Assembly (NCBI RefSeq): GCF_900108505.1
Contig: NZ_FNWU01000002.1
Span: 186,001 to 250,000, forward strand
Origin: Halopenitus malekzadehii
GTDB lineage: Archaea; Halobacteriota; Halobacteria; Halobacteriales; Haloferacaceae
Direction: 5' to 3'
Length of the DNA stretch: 64,000 nucleotides
The position numbers were made by a program, and so were the translations under genes. The notes below the pieces were generated by a model. The model was not told where the DNA came from and made no database searches. It worked only from the letters and a program-made list of their open reading frames with translations. This document shows positions 16,763 to 26,116 of this stretch, in pieces (positions within the stretch are counted from its first letter, which is position 1; each line of letters starts with the position of its first letter).

Positions 16763-18925
16763 ATGGAACCGAAACGTGAACTGTCGAGCATCGACCTGCG
16801 CGCGCTCGTCACCGAACTCGGGCGGTACACGGGCGCGAAGGTCGACAAGGCCTACCTCTATCCCGAGAGCCTCCTCCGATTGAAGCTCCGCGACTTCGAC
16901 CACGGTCGCGTCGAGCTGCTGATCGAGGTCGACGAGTGCAAGCGGGCACACGTCGCGGACGCCGAGCACGTGCCGGACGCGCCGGGGCGCCCGCCGAACT
17001 TCGCGAAGATGCTGCGGAACCGGCTCTCGGGGGCCGACTTCGTCGGGGTCGAACAGTACGAGTTCGACCGGATACTCACCTTCGAGTTCGAGCGCGGCGA
17101 CGAGGACACCCGGATCGTCGCGGAGCTGTTCGGGCAGGGGAACATCGCGGTGCTCGATGAGACGGGCGAGGTCGTCCAGGCGCTCTCGACGGTCCGTCTG
17201 AAGTCCCGAACCGTCGCGCCCGGTGCACAGTACGAGTATCCGTCCTCGCGACTCAACCCGCTTGAGATCCCCCTCGAGACCTTCTCGCGGCGGATGGACG
17301 AGTCGGACACCGACGTGGTGCGCACCCTGGCGACGCAGCTGAACCTCGGCGGGCTCTACGCCGAGGAGGTCTGTTCGCGGGCGGGCGTCGAGAAGACGCT
17401 CGACATCGCCGACGCCGACGAGTCGACCTACCGCGACCTCCACGACGCGATCGCCCGGATCGACGAGCGCCTTCGGTCCGGCGAGTTCGACCCCCGCGTC
17501 TACGAGGAGGACGGCCGCGTCGTCGACGTGACCCCGTTCCCGCTCGCCGAACGGGAGGACCTGCCGAGCGAGTCCTTCGACTCCTTCAACGCCGCCCTCG
17601 ACGACTACTTCTACCGGTTCGATCGTGACGGCGGAGGCGGCGGCAAGGACGGCGGAACCGGCGCGGCGGAGCCCGAAAAGCCCGACTTCGAGGCGGAGAT
17701 CGCCAAACAGAAGCGCATCATCGAACAGCAGGAGAACGCGATCGAGGGCTTCGAGGAGCAGGCCGAGGCCGAACGAGAGCGCGCGGAGCTGCTGTACGCG
17801 AACTACGACCTCGTCGACGAAGTGCTCTCGACGGTGCAGTCCGCCCGCGAGGAGGGGCTGAGCTGGGACGCGATCGGGGAAACGCTCGCGGACGGTGCCG
17901 AGCGAGACATTCCGGCCGCTGAGGCGGTCGAGGACGTCGACGGCAGCGAGGGGACCGTGACGATCCGACTGGACGACACCACGGTCGAGCTCGACGCGAC
18001 CGCGGGCGTCGAGGTGAACGCCGACCGGCTCTACCAGGAGGCCAAGCGGATCGAGGGGAAGAAGGCCGGCGCACAGGAAGCCATCGAGTCGACCCGCGAG
18101 GAACTGGAATCGGTTCGCGAGCGCCAGGCCAAGTGGGAGGCATCCGACGGCGCCCCGACCGACGCGGACGCGGCGGGGGAGGACGGTCCGGAGGGCGACG
18201 GCGACGCGAGCGACGCCGAGGACGCCGACCGCGAGATCGACTGGCTGTCCCGCTCGTCGATCCCCATCCGGACGACCGACGACTGGTACGAGCGGTTCCG
18301 GTGGTTCCGGACGTCGGACGACTTCCTCGTGATCGGCGGGCGCAACGCCGATCAGAACGAGGAACTCGTGAAGAAGTATATGGACAAACACGACCGCTTC
18401 TTCCACACGCAGGCACACGGCGGGCCGGTGACCCTTTTGAAGGCGTCCGGTCCCTCCGAGTCCTCGGAGCCGGTCGACTTCCCCGACGCGAGCCTGGAGG
18501 AGGCGGCGCAGTTTGCGGTCTCGTACTCCTCGGACTGGAAGGACGGCCGCGGCGCCGGCGACGCATATATGGTCGAGCCGGACCAGGTCTCGAAGACGCC
18601 CGAGAGCGGCGAGTACCTCGAGAAAGGCGGGTTCGCGATTCGCGGCGACCGGACCTACTTCGAGGACGTTCCCTCCCGGGTCGCGGTCGGCGTGCAGTGT
18701 GAACCCGTGACGCAGGTGATCGGCGGACCGCCGTCGGCGATCCGCGACCGCGTGGCGACGAGCGTCGATCTGGAGCCGGGGATGTACGCCCAGAACGACG
18801 CCGCAATGATGGTCTACCGGGAGTTCAAGGACCGGTTTGCCGACCAGTCGTTCGTTCGGAAAGTCGCCAGCGCGGACCTGATCCAGGAGTTCCTCCCGCC
18901 CGGCGGCTCGGAGCTCATCGAGTGA
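16763..18925 (+). CDS. rqcH: Ribosome quality-control protein RqcH/NEMF (Tae2)
   Basis: Binds the large ribosomal subunit blocked by peptidyl-tRNA and can drive C-terminal tailing of stalled chains. The 720 residues show NFACT-N (about 1-330, MEPKRELSSIDLRALVTELG start), two coiled-coil arms (about 310-365 and 430-460), then NFACT-R/DUF814 (about 490-620). Landmarks in the latter are FLVIGGRNADQNEELVKKYM, FFHTQAHGGPVTLLK and SKTPESGEYLEKGGF. A disordered acidic stretch precedes NFACT-R. Length is normal for haloarchaea. Confidence 0.93.
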   Translation: MEPKRELSSIDLRALVTELGRYTGAKVDKAYLYPESLLRLKLRDFDHGRVELLIEVDECKRAHVADAEHVPDAPGRPPNFAKMLRNRLSGADFVGVEQYEFDRILTFEFERGDEDTRIVAELFGQGNIAVLDETGEVVQALSTVRLKSRTVAPGAQYEYPSSRLNPLEIPLETFSRRMDESDTDVVRTLATQLNLGGLYAEEVCSRAGVEKTLDIADADESTYRDLHDAIARIDERLRSGEFDPRVYEEDGRVVDVTPFPLAEREDLPSESFDSFNAALDDYFYRFDRDGGGGGKDGGTGAAEPEKPDFEAEIAKQKRIIEQQENAIEGFEEQAEAERERAELLYANYDLVDEVLSTVQSAREEGLSWDAIGETLADGAERDIPAAEAVEDVDGSEGTVTIRLDDTTVELDATAGVEVNADRLYQEAKRIEGKKAGAQEAIESTREELESVRERQAKWEASDGAPTDADAAGEDGPEGDGDASDAEDADREIDWLSRSSIPIRTTDDWYERFRWFRTSDDFLVIGGRNADQNEELVKKYMDKHDRFFHTQAHGGPVTLLKASGPSESSEPVDFPDASLEEAAQFAVSYSSDWKDGRGAGDAYMVEPDQVSKTPESGEYLEKGGFAIRGDRTYFEDVPSRVAVGVQCEPVTQVIGGPPSAIRDRVATSVDLEPGMYAQNDAAMMVYREFKDRFADQSFVRKVASADLIQEFLPPGGSELIE

Positions 18926-19096
18926 GCGGCGGACCCGGAATTCGGGATTCGGAATCCGGGATCCGAACGCGGGATCCGAATGTGGAACCGGTCGACCGAT
19001 CGGGACGACGACCGATCGAGACGACCGCCGACCGAAACGGCGGCAAACGCCGACGGAAAGGGCAAGAGTCACACGGCCGCCCGATCAGGATCCGGT

Positions 19097-20335
19097 ATGA
19101 GCGACGAGACCGATCACGAGGACGCCGACGGCGCCGCGAGCGGCGATCGGATGACCGATGGAGGATCGACCGAGGGCGACCGAGCCGACCGCCGGTTCGA
19201 GACGCGCGCGATCCACGCGGGCCAGGAGCCCGATCCGGAGACCGGCGCGCTGATGACGCCCATTCACGCCAACTCCACGTATAAACAGGACGCGCCCGGG
19301 GAACACCGAGGCTACGAGTACTCCCGTACCGGGAACCCGACCCGGACCGACCTCGAAGCGAACCTGGCCGACCTCGAGTCGGGAACCCACGCGCGGTGTT
19401 TCGCATCGGGAATGGCGGCGATCAACACCGTCCTCAACCTGCTCGAGTCCGGCGACCACGTCGTCGCCGGCGACGACGTCTACGGCGGGACCCACCGCAT
19501 TCTCACGCAGGTGTACGAGCAGTACGACGTCGAGACCACGTTCGTGGACACGACCGACCACGAGGCGGTCGCGGACGCGATGCGCCCGGAGACGGAGCTC
19601 GTGTGGGTCGAGACGCCGACGAATCCCCTGATGAACGTCAACGACATCGCGGCCCTGTCCGAGATCGCCCACGAGGGCGACGCGCTGTGTGCGGTCGATA
19701 ACACCTTCGCGACGCCGTATCTTCAGCGCCCCCTCGAACTGGGCGCGGACATCGTCTCGCAATCGCTGACGAAATACCTCGGCGGCCACTCCGACACGAT
19801 CGGCGGCGCGCTCATCGTTGACGGGAAGGGACTCGACGAGAAGCTCGGATTCTATCAGAATTCGGTGGGCGCGACCCCCGGTCCCTTCGACAGCTTCCTC
19901 GTGCTCCGCGGGATCAAGACGCTCCCGGTCCGGATGGACCGGCACTGCGGGAACGCCGCCGAACTCGCCCGGTGGCTCGACGACCACGAGGCCGTCGAGC
20001 GGGTGTATTACCCCGGCCTCGAGAGCCACCCGCAACACGAGCTCGCAAGCGAGCAGATGGACGACTTCGGCGGAATGCTCTCCTTCGAGCTCGACGGCAG
20101 CCTCGAACAGGGCTCGACGGTCGTCGCCGAGACCGACGTGTTCACGCTCGCGGAGTCGCTCGGCGGCGTCGAGAGCCTGATCGAACAGCCCGCCGCCATG
20201 ACCCACGCCGCGATCCCCCGCGAGGAGCGGATCGCGGCCGGGCTCTCGGACGGCCTCATCCGCGTCTCCGTCGGGATCGAACACGTCGACGATATGAAGG
20301 CGGATCTCCAGCAGGCGTTCGACGCCGCCTTCTAA
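19097..20335 (+). CDS. metB: Cystathionine gamma-synthase/lyase-type PLP enzyme
   Basis: Cys/Met metabolism PLP-dependent enzyme of 412 residues. The PLP lysine is Lys226 in SLTKYLGGHSD; other landmarks are YEYSRTGNPTR, CFASGMAAI, DNTFATPYLQRP and SLGGVESLIEQPAAMTHA. These fit the trans-sulphuration group (gamma-synthase or gamma-lyase); the exact reaction is not certain from sequence. The start at MSDETD leaves a 30-residue acidic leader before RRFETRAIHAGQ; a start at 19151 is an alternative. Its end overlaps the convergent arsC by four bases. Confidence 0.9.
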   Translation: MSDETDHEDADGAASGDRMTDGGSTEGDRADRRFETRAIHAGQEPDPETGALMTPIHANSTYKQDAPGEHRGYEYSRTGNPTRTDLEANLADLESGTHARCFASGMAAINTVLNLLESGDHVVAGDDVYGGTHRILTQVYEQYDVETTFVDTTDHEAVADAMRPETELVWVETPTNPLMNVNDIAALSEIAHEGDALCAVDNTFATPYLQRPLELGADIVSQSLTKYLGGHSDTIGGALIVDGKGLDEKLGFYQNSVGATPGPFDSFLVLRGIKTLPVRMDRHCGNAAELARWLDDHEAVERVYYPGLESHPQHELASEQMDDFGGMLSFELDGSLEQGSTVVAETDVFTLAESLGGVESLIEQPAAMTHAAIPREERIAAGLSDGLIRVSVGIEHVDDMKADLQQAFDAAF

Positions 20336-20874
20336 GCTGCGTCGTCGTCCGCGGCGATCTCCGCGAAGAGGTCCTCGACGCGACCGGCGATCTCCTCGCG
20401 GATCTCCCGGACTCGATCGAGGTCCTCCCCGTCGGGATCCAGCAGAGCCCAGTCGCGAACGTCGACGTTCGCGTCCGCGCCGAGCTCGCCGACGTCGAGC
20501 GTCGAACAGCCCATCGTGGCGACGTAGTCGCAGGAGCGCAGCTCCTCGATCGTGATCGCGGTCGGCGTCCGGTTCGAGAGGTCGATCCCGACCTCGGCCA
20601 TCACCTCGACGACCTCCTCGTGGACGTGGTCGGCGGGCTGGGTACCGCCGGTGGCGATCTCGACGCGGTCCGTCAGTCCGCGGCGTTCGCGTTCGCGCTC
20701 CGCGACGGCGGTCGCCATCTGGGACCGGCCGGCGTTCCGGACGCACATAAACGCGATGCGGACGGGATCGTCGTCCGCGTCGTTCGAGCAAGTTGCGTCG
20801 GTGGAATCGACGGTGCGGTCGGTTGCAGTACGGTCGGTTGCAGTACGGTCGGTTGCGTTGGGTTCGGGTGGCAT
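20332..20874 (-). CDS. arsC: Arsenate reductase, low-molecular-weight phosphatase type
   Basis: Reduces arsenate to arsenite for export. The 180-residue frame carries the LMW phosphatase P-loop Cys44-x5-Arg50 (CVRNAGRS), preceded by the strand VRIAF. The later Asp loop reads DVRDWALLDPDG. The first 36 residues are not part of the fold and include a threefold TATDR-type repeat, encoded by 15-base tandem DNA repeats near 20806-20850. The true start might be further downstream, but no better Met exists. It is third in the arsR-acr3-arsC order on the minus strand, 31 bases after acr3. Confidence 0.85.
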   Translation of the reverse strand: MPPEPNATDRTATDRTATDRTVDSTDATCSNDADDDPVRIAFMCVRNAGRSQMATAVAERERERRGLTDRVEIATGGTQPADHVHEEVVEVMAEVGIDLSNRTPTAITIEELRSCDYVATMGCSTLDVGELGADANVDVRDWALLDPDGEDLDRVREIREEIAGRVEDLFAEIAADDDAA

Positions 20875-20905
20875 AGTGGATGATCCGGGGTACCGTTCGC
20901 GTCCG

Positions 20906-22054
20906 CTAGTCGTCCGTCGGCGACGTCTCCAGGCTGCCGGCGTCGAAGCCGTCCCAGTCGAACCGGCGCCGGAAGAACAGCGCCACGTTCACCAGTGCCA
21001 GCAGGACGGGGACCTCGATCAGGGGGCCGACGACGGTCGCGAAGGCGACGCCGGAACCGACGCCGAAGACGGCGACCGCGACGGCGATCGCGAGCTCGAA
21101 GTTGTTCGAGGCGGCGGTGAAGCCGATCGCGGTCGTCGTCGAGTAGTCGGCGCCGATCCCCCGGCCCATCCCGAAGCTCACGAGGAACATCACGACGAAG
21201 TAGATCGTCAGGGGAACGGCGATCAGCAGTACGTCGCCCGGCGCGGCGAGGATGGCGCCGCCCTGGGTCGCGAACATCACGACGATCGTGAACAGCAGCG
21301 CGACGAGGGTGAGCGGGTCGATCGCGGGGACGACGGTCTCCTCGTACCACTCGGTCCCCTTGTGGCGTGTGCCGACGAAGCGGGTCAGGAAGCCGACGAG
21401 GAACGGGATCCCGAGGAAGACGACGATCGCACGAAACACCTGCATCGGCGTCACGTCGAAGGTCGTGATGCCGGCGACGAGCGACTCCAGGCCCAAAATC
21501 GACGGGAGCACCAGCGCGAAGAACCAGACGTACACGCCGTAGGTGAGGATCTGAAAGAGGCTGTTGAACGCCACCAGGCCGGTGACGTACTCGGTCGATC
21601 CGTCCGCGAGTTCGTTCCAGACGAGGACCATCGCGATACATCTGGCCATCCCAATGAACACGAGTCCGAGGAAGAACTCCGGGCGCGCCGGGAGGCCGGG
21701 GACGACGCCGCCGAAGAAGACGACCGCGAGCCCGACCATCAGCGTCGGCCCGATCAGCCAGTTCTGGACCAAGCTGAGGCCGAGCACGCGCCAGTTGCTG
21801 AAGACGGTGGGCAGCCGCGAGTAGTCGGCCTTCGCCAACGGCGGGTACATCATCAGGATCAGCCCGATCTCGACGAGGTGAAGGTCCCGAATCGGCTGCG
21901 TGACCCAGGGTGCGACGGAGCCGAGCCCGACGCCGACCGCCATCGCGCCGAGGATCCAGACGGTGAGGTACTTGTCGAGGACATCCATCGATCGCGGGTC
22001 CCCGCAGTCCGGACAGCCACAGTTCGGGCCGTGCTCGTGGTCGACGTTACTCAC
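20906..22054 (-). CDS. acr3: ACR3-family arsenite efflux permease
   Basis: Exports arsenite across the membrane using the ion gradient. 382 residues with about ten membrane helices. The family's functional Cys in helix 4 is seen in FIGMARCIAMVLVWNELA, and the second signature is IGFTAASNNFELAIAVA. An unusual N-terminal cluster (Cys12, Cys14, Cys17 in NCGCPDCGD) precedes the first helix and could bind metal. The start overlaps the end of arsR by eight bases, so translation is coupled. Confidence 0.94.
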   Translation of the reverse strand: MSNVDHEHGPNCGCPDCGDPRSMDVLDKYLTVWILGAMAVGVGLGSVAPWVTQPIRDLHLVEIGLILMMYPPLAKADYSRLPTVFSNWRVLGLSLVQNWLIGPTLMVGLAVVFFGGVVPGLPARPEFFLGLVFIGMARCIAMVLVWNELADGSTEYVTGLVAFNSLFQILTYGVYVWFFALVLPSILGLESLVAGITTFDVTPMQVFRAIVVFLGIPFLVGFLTRFVGTRHKGTEWYEETVVPAIDPLTLVALLFTIVVMFATQGGAILAAPGDVLLIAVPLTIYFVVMFLVSFGMGRGIGADYSTTTAIGFTAASNNFELAIAVAVAVFGVGSGVAFATVVGPLIEVPVLLALVNVALFFRRRFDWDGFDAGSLETSPTDD

Positions 22055-22448
22055 CGACGCTCACGCTCCCTTCGAGAACGGTCACGAGCGCCACCGCGCG
22101 GTTGGTGGCTCGGTACTTCTTCCAGCGCCCGTCCTTTCGCCCCTCGACGACCCCGGCGTCGGCGAGCGTCGAGAGGGCGTGGCTGAGCCCGCTCTCGCTC
22201 ACGTCGACGACGGCGTGAAGCTCACAGACGCACAGTTCCTCCTCGGCCGCCACCAGGACACGAGTGAGGGTGTACCGCGTCTCCGAGGCAAGCGCCGAGA
22301 GCACGTCCTGTTCCGCCTCGACGCGGTCGCTGCCGAGCGCGGCCTCAAGCGTGCCGAGCTCCGCCAGACGTCGATCGACGTCCTCGCTGCGGCACTCCTC
22401 GAGTTCGTCCTCGAGATACCGTTGGAGTCGTTGTGTCGCGTGCGCCAT
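22047..22448 (-). CDS. arsR: ArsR-family arsenic-responsive repressor
   Basis: 133-residue winged-helix repressor. The recognition segment contains the metalloid-binding motif ELCVCEL (ArsR alpha-3 type). It is followed by the HTH DVSESGLSHALSTLADAG and the wing VEGRKDGRWKKYRAT. The N-terminal 40 residues are a charged helix. The ATG giving MAHATQRLQRYL was chosen over longer frames upstream, which would run through the promoter and operator. First gene of the arsR-acr3-arsC operon. Confidence 0.92.
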   Translation of the reverse strand: MAHATQRLQRYLEDELEECRSEDVDRRLAELGTLEAALGSDRVEAEQDVLSALASETRYTLTRVLVAAEEELCVCELHAVVDVSESGLSHALSTLADAGVVEGRKDGRWKKYRATNRAVALVTVLEGSVSVGE

Positions 22449-22463
22449 CGGCAGTTGATTGAA

Positions 22464-22477
22464 TACTTGTTCAAGTA
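22464..22477. promoter_or_regulatory. Palindromic ArsR operator candidate
   Basis: TACTTG-TT-CAAGTA, a 6-base inverted repeat with a 2-base centre, lies 16-29 bases before the arsR start. It covers the expected transcription start set by a CTATATCC TATA-like element at 22493-22500 (minus strand). Binding here would block initiation, the classic ArsR mode. Binding by this ArsR is inference. Confidence 0.6.
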
Positions 22478-22682
22478 ACTGTTTCGGTCGTTGGATATAG
22501 AGGGGATCCAAGCGGTATGTAGACAAACACGGAGAATTCGGCACTGTTCGGGTTTATAGAGCCCAAATACGGATCAGTAGTCGATCTCTCGACTGACACG
22601 TGTCCGATACGTACGGAGTGTGATCGGTTATTCGAAGCGAAGTAGTTGAATAGATCCTAAAACGAATCGGATCCGGGCTGCG

Positions 22683-23883
<1,201 letters not shown>

Positions 23884-23951
23884 CCGATGAATGACGGCCA
23901 CCGTGCGTGACGGCGATCGACGATCGGCTCGGCACAACCGGGCCTACACAC

Positions 23952-23959
23952 TTTTAATA
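23952..23959 (+). promoter_or_regulatory. Promoter at the head of the tubulin-like gene cluster
   Basis: TTTTAATA is centred 28 bases before the ATG at 23984. It supports choosing that start, rather than an upstream Met, and a leaderless message for the first cluster gene. Confidence 0.6.
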
Positions 23960-23983
23960 CGCCTCGCCGATCTTGTCCAGTTA

Positions 23984-25972
23984 ATGACGAATTTCGACCT
24001 CGATACCGACATCGGATCCGGCTTCGGCCTCGATGACGGCCTCGACGTCTCGATCGTGGCGTGGGGGATCGCCGGGGTCCCGCTGCTCGTGACCTTCGTC
24101 CAGACGGTCCTGTCGCTGCTCGATCTGACCGCCGAAACGCTCGGTCTCCGTGGCGTGCTCGATCCGATCTACTCGATCGACGTCGTCTTCCAGGCAGCGG
24201 AGGTGTTCAAGGACCAACCATCGCTGGTCGCGGCGCTGTTCGTTCTCATCACGATCGCGTGGATCGTCCAGGGCGCCGCGATGATCGCCCTCGACCATCG
24301 CGACCTCGCGTTCGGCGCCGCCGGGCTCGCGTCGATCCTCTATCTCGTACTGTTCTTCGGCGTCTACTCCCCGCTTTTCGGGTCGGGAATCGCCGCCGGC
24401 CAGCTCGTCGTCTTCTTCGCGGTCCCCGTGCTCGCCACCGCTCTGGTCGTCTCCGCGGCGTGGATACACGACTGGTCCGAGGAAGTCCTCGCGGAGACGT
24501 CCGGCCGGCTCGGCGAGCTGGAGGCACGCATCGGCGACGCCCGGGAGCGCTTCGAGACGGCCTTCGAGGAGCGGGTCGGGTCGCTCGACGACCTCGAGCC
24601 GGTGGCACCCACCGGAGTCGGCGAGGCCGAATCAGCCGCCGACCGCTTCCACGAGCGGTGTGACGATCTCCGCGCGGAGATCGACCGCATCCAGCGGATC
24701 GAGGACCCCGACCGGCGCCGGGAGGAGGTCTCGAACCTCGAGTCGCGTGTCGACTCCCTCGATCCCGAGTCGGCCGTCGATCGGATCGCCGACGACCTTC
24801 GACAGCGTGTCGTCTCCGGCGTTCGAACCGAATTCGGCGACATCACGGTCCGGTCGCGATACGGGGGCGCGTACACCCTCGCGAACCTCCCGTCCCGATA
24901 TCGCGAGGTGTCGTTGCCTCCGGACGGCGCCGCCGTCAGAACGGCGGATATCGATACGGTCCTCCAGGAGCGACTCGAGACCGGCACACCCCTTCCGGAC
25001 GTGGGCGAGGCCATCGGGGCGGCGGCCGACCACCTCGATCGCGTCGAGTCACACCTCACGGACCACGAGGAGCGGGCCGATGCGACGATCGAACGCGTCC
25101 GGTCGCGGCTCGAGACCGTCGACGAGCAGCTCGACCGGCTCCCCGAGTCGGTCCGATCGAGCGCACGCGACGTGTTGGTCGAGAACCGCGAGGAGTCGAT
25201 CACCGGCCGCACCGCGATCGAGCGGACGCTCGGCGACGCGACCGACGCGTTGCACGACTGCGCGTTCGACGAGTGCGAGCGACTGCTGGAGCAGGCGGAC
25301 GCGGAAAGCGAACGACTCGTCGCGGCCGCGGAGTTCTTCCGAGCGCTCGACGGACGGGTCCAGCACGGCGGGTCGAGCGTCGACGTACCCGCGGCGGTGG
25401 ACTCGGCAGCCGTCGAGGCGGTCGCCGAGGCGATGGGGGAGACCCACGATCGGTCGGTCAGCGTGACGGACGGCCGGGTCCGGATCGGCGACGGCGACGA
25501 CGAGACGGACGCCGGGTCCGCGTTCGGACGGGGGAGCACCCGCGATACGACCCGCGACACCGGTGCCGATCGCGAGGAGAGCCGACACGCCGACGGTCCC
25601 GAGTCGACCGTCGACGACGGGATCTCGGGCGGAGTCGGGAGTGACGCGGATGTGGATGCGTCATCCACCAAACGGCCCGAGGAGGTCCTCGACGCCGCGT
25701 TGTACTTCCTGCGGGAGCTCGAGGAACACGCACGCGCGACCGACGGCGATCGGGTGCAGTACCAGATCGACGACCTCCCGACGACGATCGCGGAGCCGGA
25801 CATGCTCGAGAACGTCGAACGGTTCCTGCGCAACCAATCCGACCTGATAACCGAGGTGGAACTGCAGGATCCCGACCCGCCCGCGTTTTTCGAGGTCGTC
25901 GTCGCCGACGAGCATCAGGCGACCGACGCGATCCGGACGGCCCGTGACCGGTACACGGAGCGATACGGGTGA
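23984..25972 (+). CDS. Cluster gene 1: four-TM protein with long cytoplasmic coiled coil
   Basis: 662 residues. Four membrane helices at about 23-47, 80-103, 108-130 and 137-161 are followed by about 500 cytoplasmic residues rich in Glu/Arg heptads (165-430), a disordered acidic stretch (about 500-570) and a compact C-terminal domain (about 572-662, RPEEVLDAALYFLREL onward). No enzyme motif is visible. As first gene of the eleven-gene tubulin-like cluster, and the only polytopic one with a large cytoplasmic arm, it may be the membrane anchor for the filament proteins. That role is inference. No known family recognised. Confidence 0.85.
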   Translation: MTNFDLDTDIGSGFGLDDGLDVSIVAWGIAGVPLLVTFVQTVLSLLDLTAETLGLRGVLDPIYSIDVVFQAAEVFKDQPSLVAALFVLITIAWIVQGAAMIALDHRDLAFGAAGLASILYLVLFFGVYSPLFGSGIAAGQLVVFFAVPVLATALVVSAAWIHDWSEEVLAETSGRLGELEARIGDARERFETAFEERVGSLDDLEPVAPTGVGEAESAADRFHERCDDLRAEIDRIQRIEDPDRRREEVSNLESRVDSLDPESAVDRIADDLRQRVVSGVRTEFGDITVRSRYGGAYTLANLPSRYREVSLPPDGAAVRTADIDTVLQERLETGTPLPDVGEAIGAAADHLDRVESHLTDHEERADATIERVRSRLETVDEQLDRLPESVRSSARDVLVENREESITGRTAIERTLGDATDALHDCAFDECERLLEQADAESERLVAAAEFFRALDGRVQHGGSSVDVPAAVDSAAVEAVAEAMGETHDRSVSVTDGRVRIGDGDDETDAGSAFGRGSTRDTTRDTGADREESRHADGPESTVDDGISGGVGSDADVDASSTKRPEEVLDAALYFLRELEEHARATDGDRVQYQIDDLPTTIAEPDMLENVERFLRNQSDLITEVELQDPDPPAFFEVVVADEHQATDAIRTARDRYTERYG

Positions 25973-26116
25973 TCGATGGGCGGAGCCGGCTGATGGCTGG
26001 GATCGACCGATGGCTGGGGCCAACCGATGGGCGGAGCTCGTCGGTCGCGATGACGTGACTCGACCGTTCCCCTACACTTAAGCTATCGTCCTGACAGGTA
26101 TACGGTATACTCGCTT

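Noticed and set aside
15068-19072. A 1334-codon open frame on the minus strand across elp3, the CBS gene and rqcH
   Set aside because: It is antisense to three well-supported genes, has no recognisable motif and is Arg/Leu/Val-rich in the way GC-rich shadow frames are.
26098-26110. GTATACGGTATAC as an operator of cluster gene 2
   Set aside because: It is short, lies only 6-19 bases before the start codon and has no partner sites; coincidence cannot be excluded, so no claim is made.
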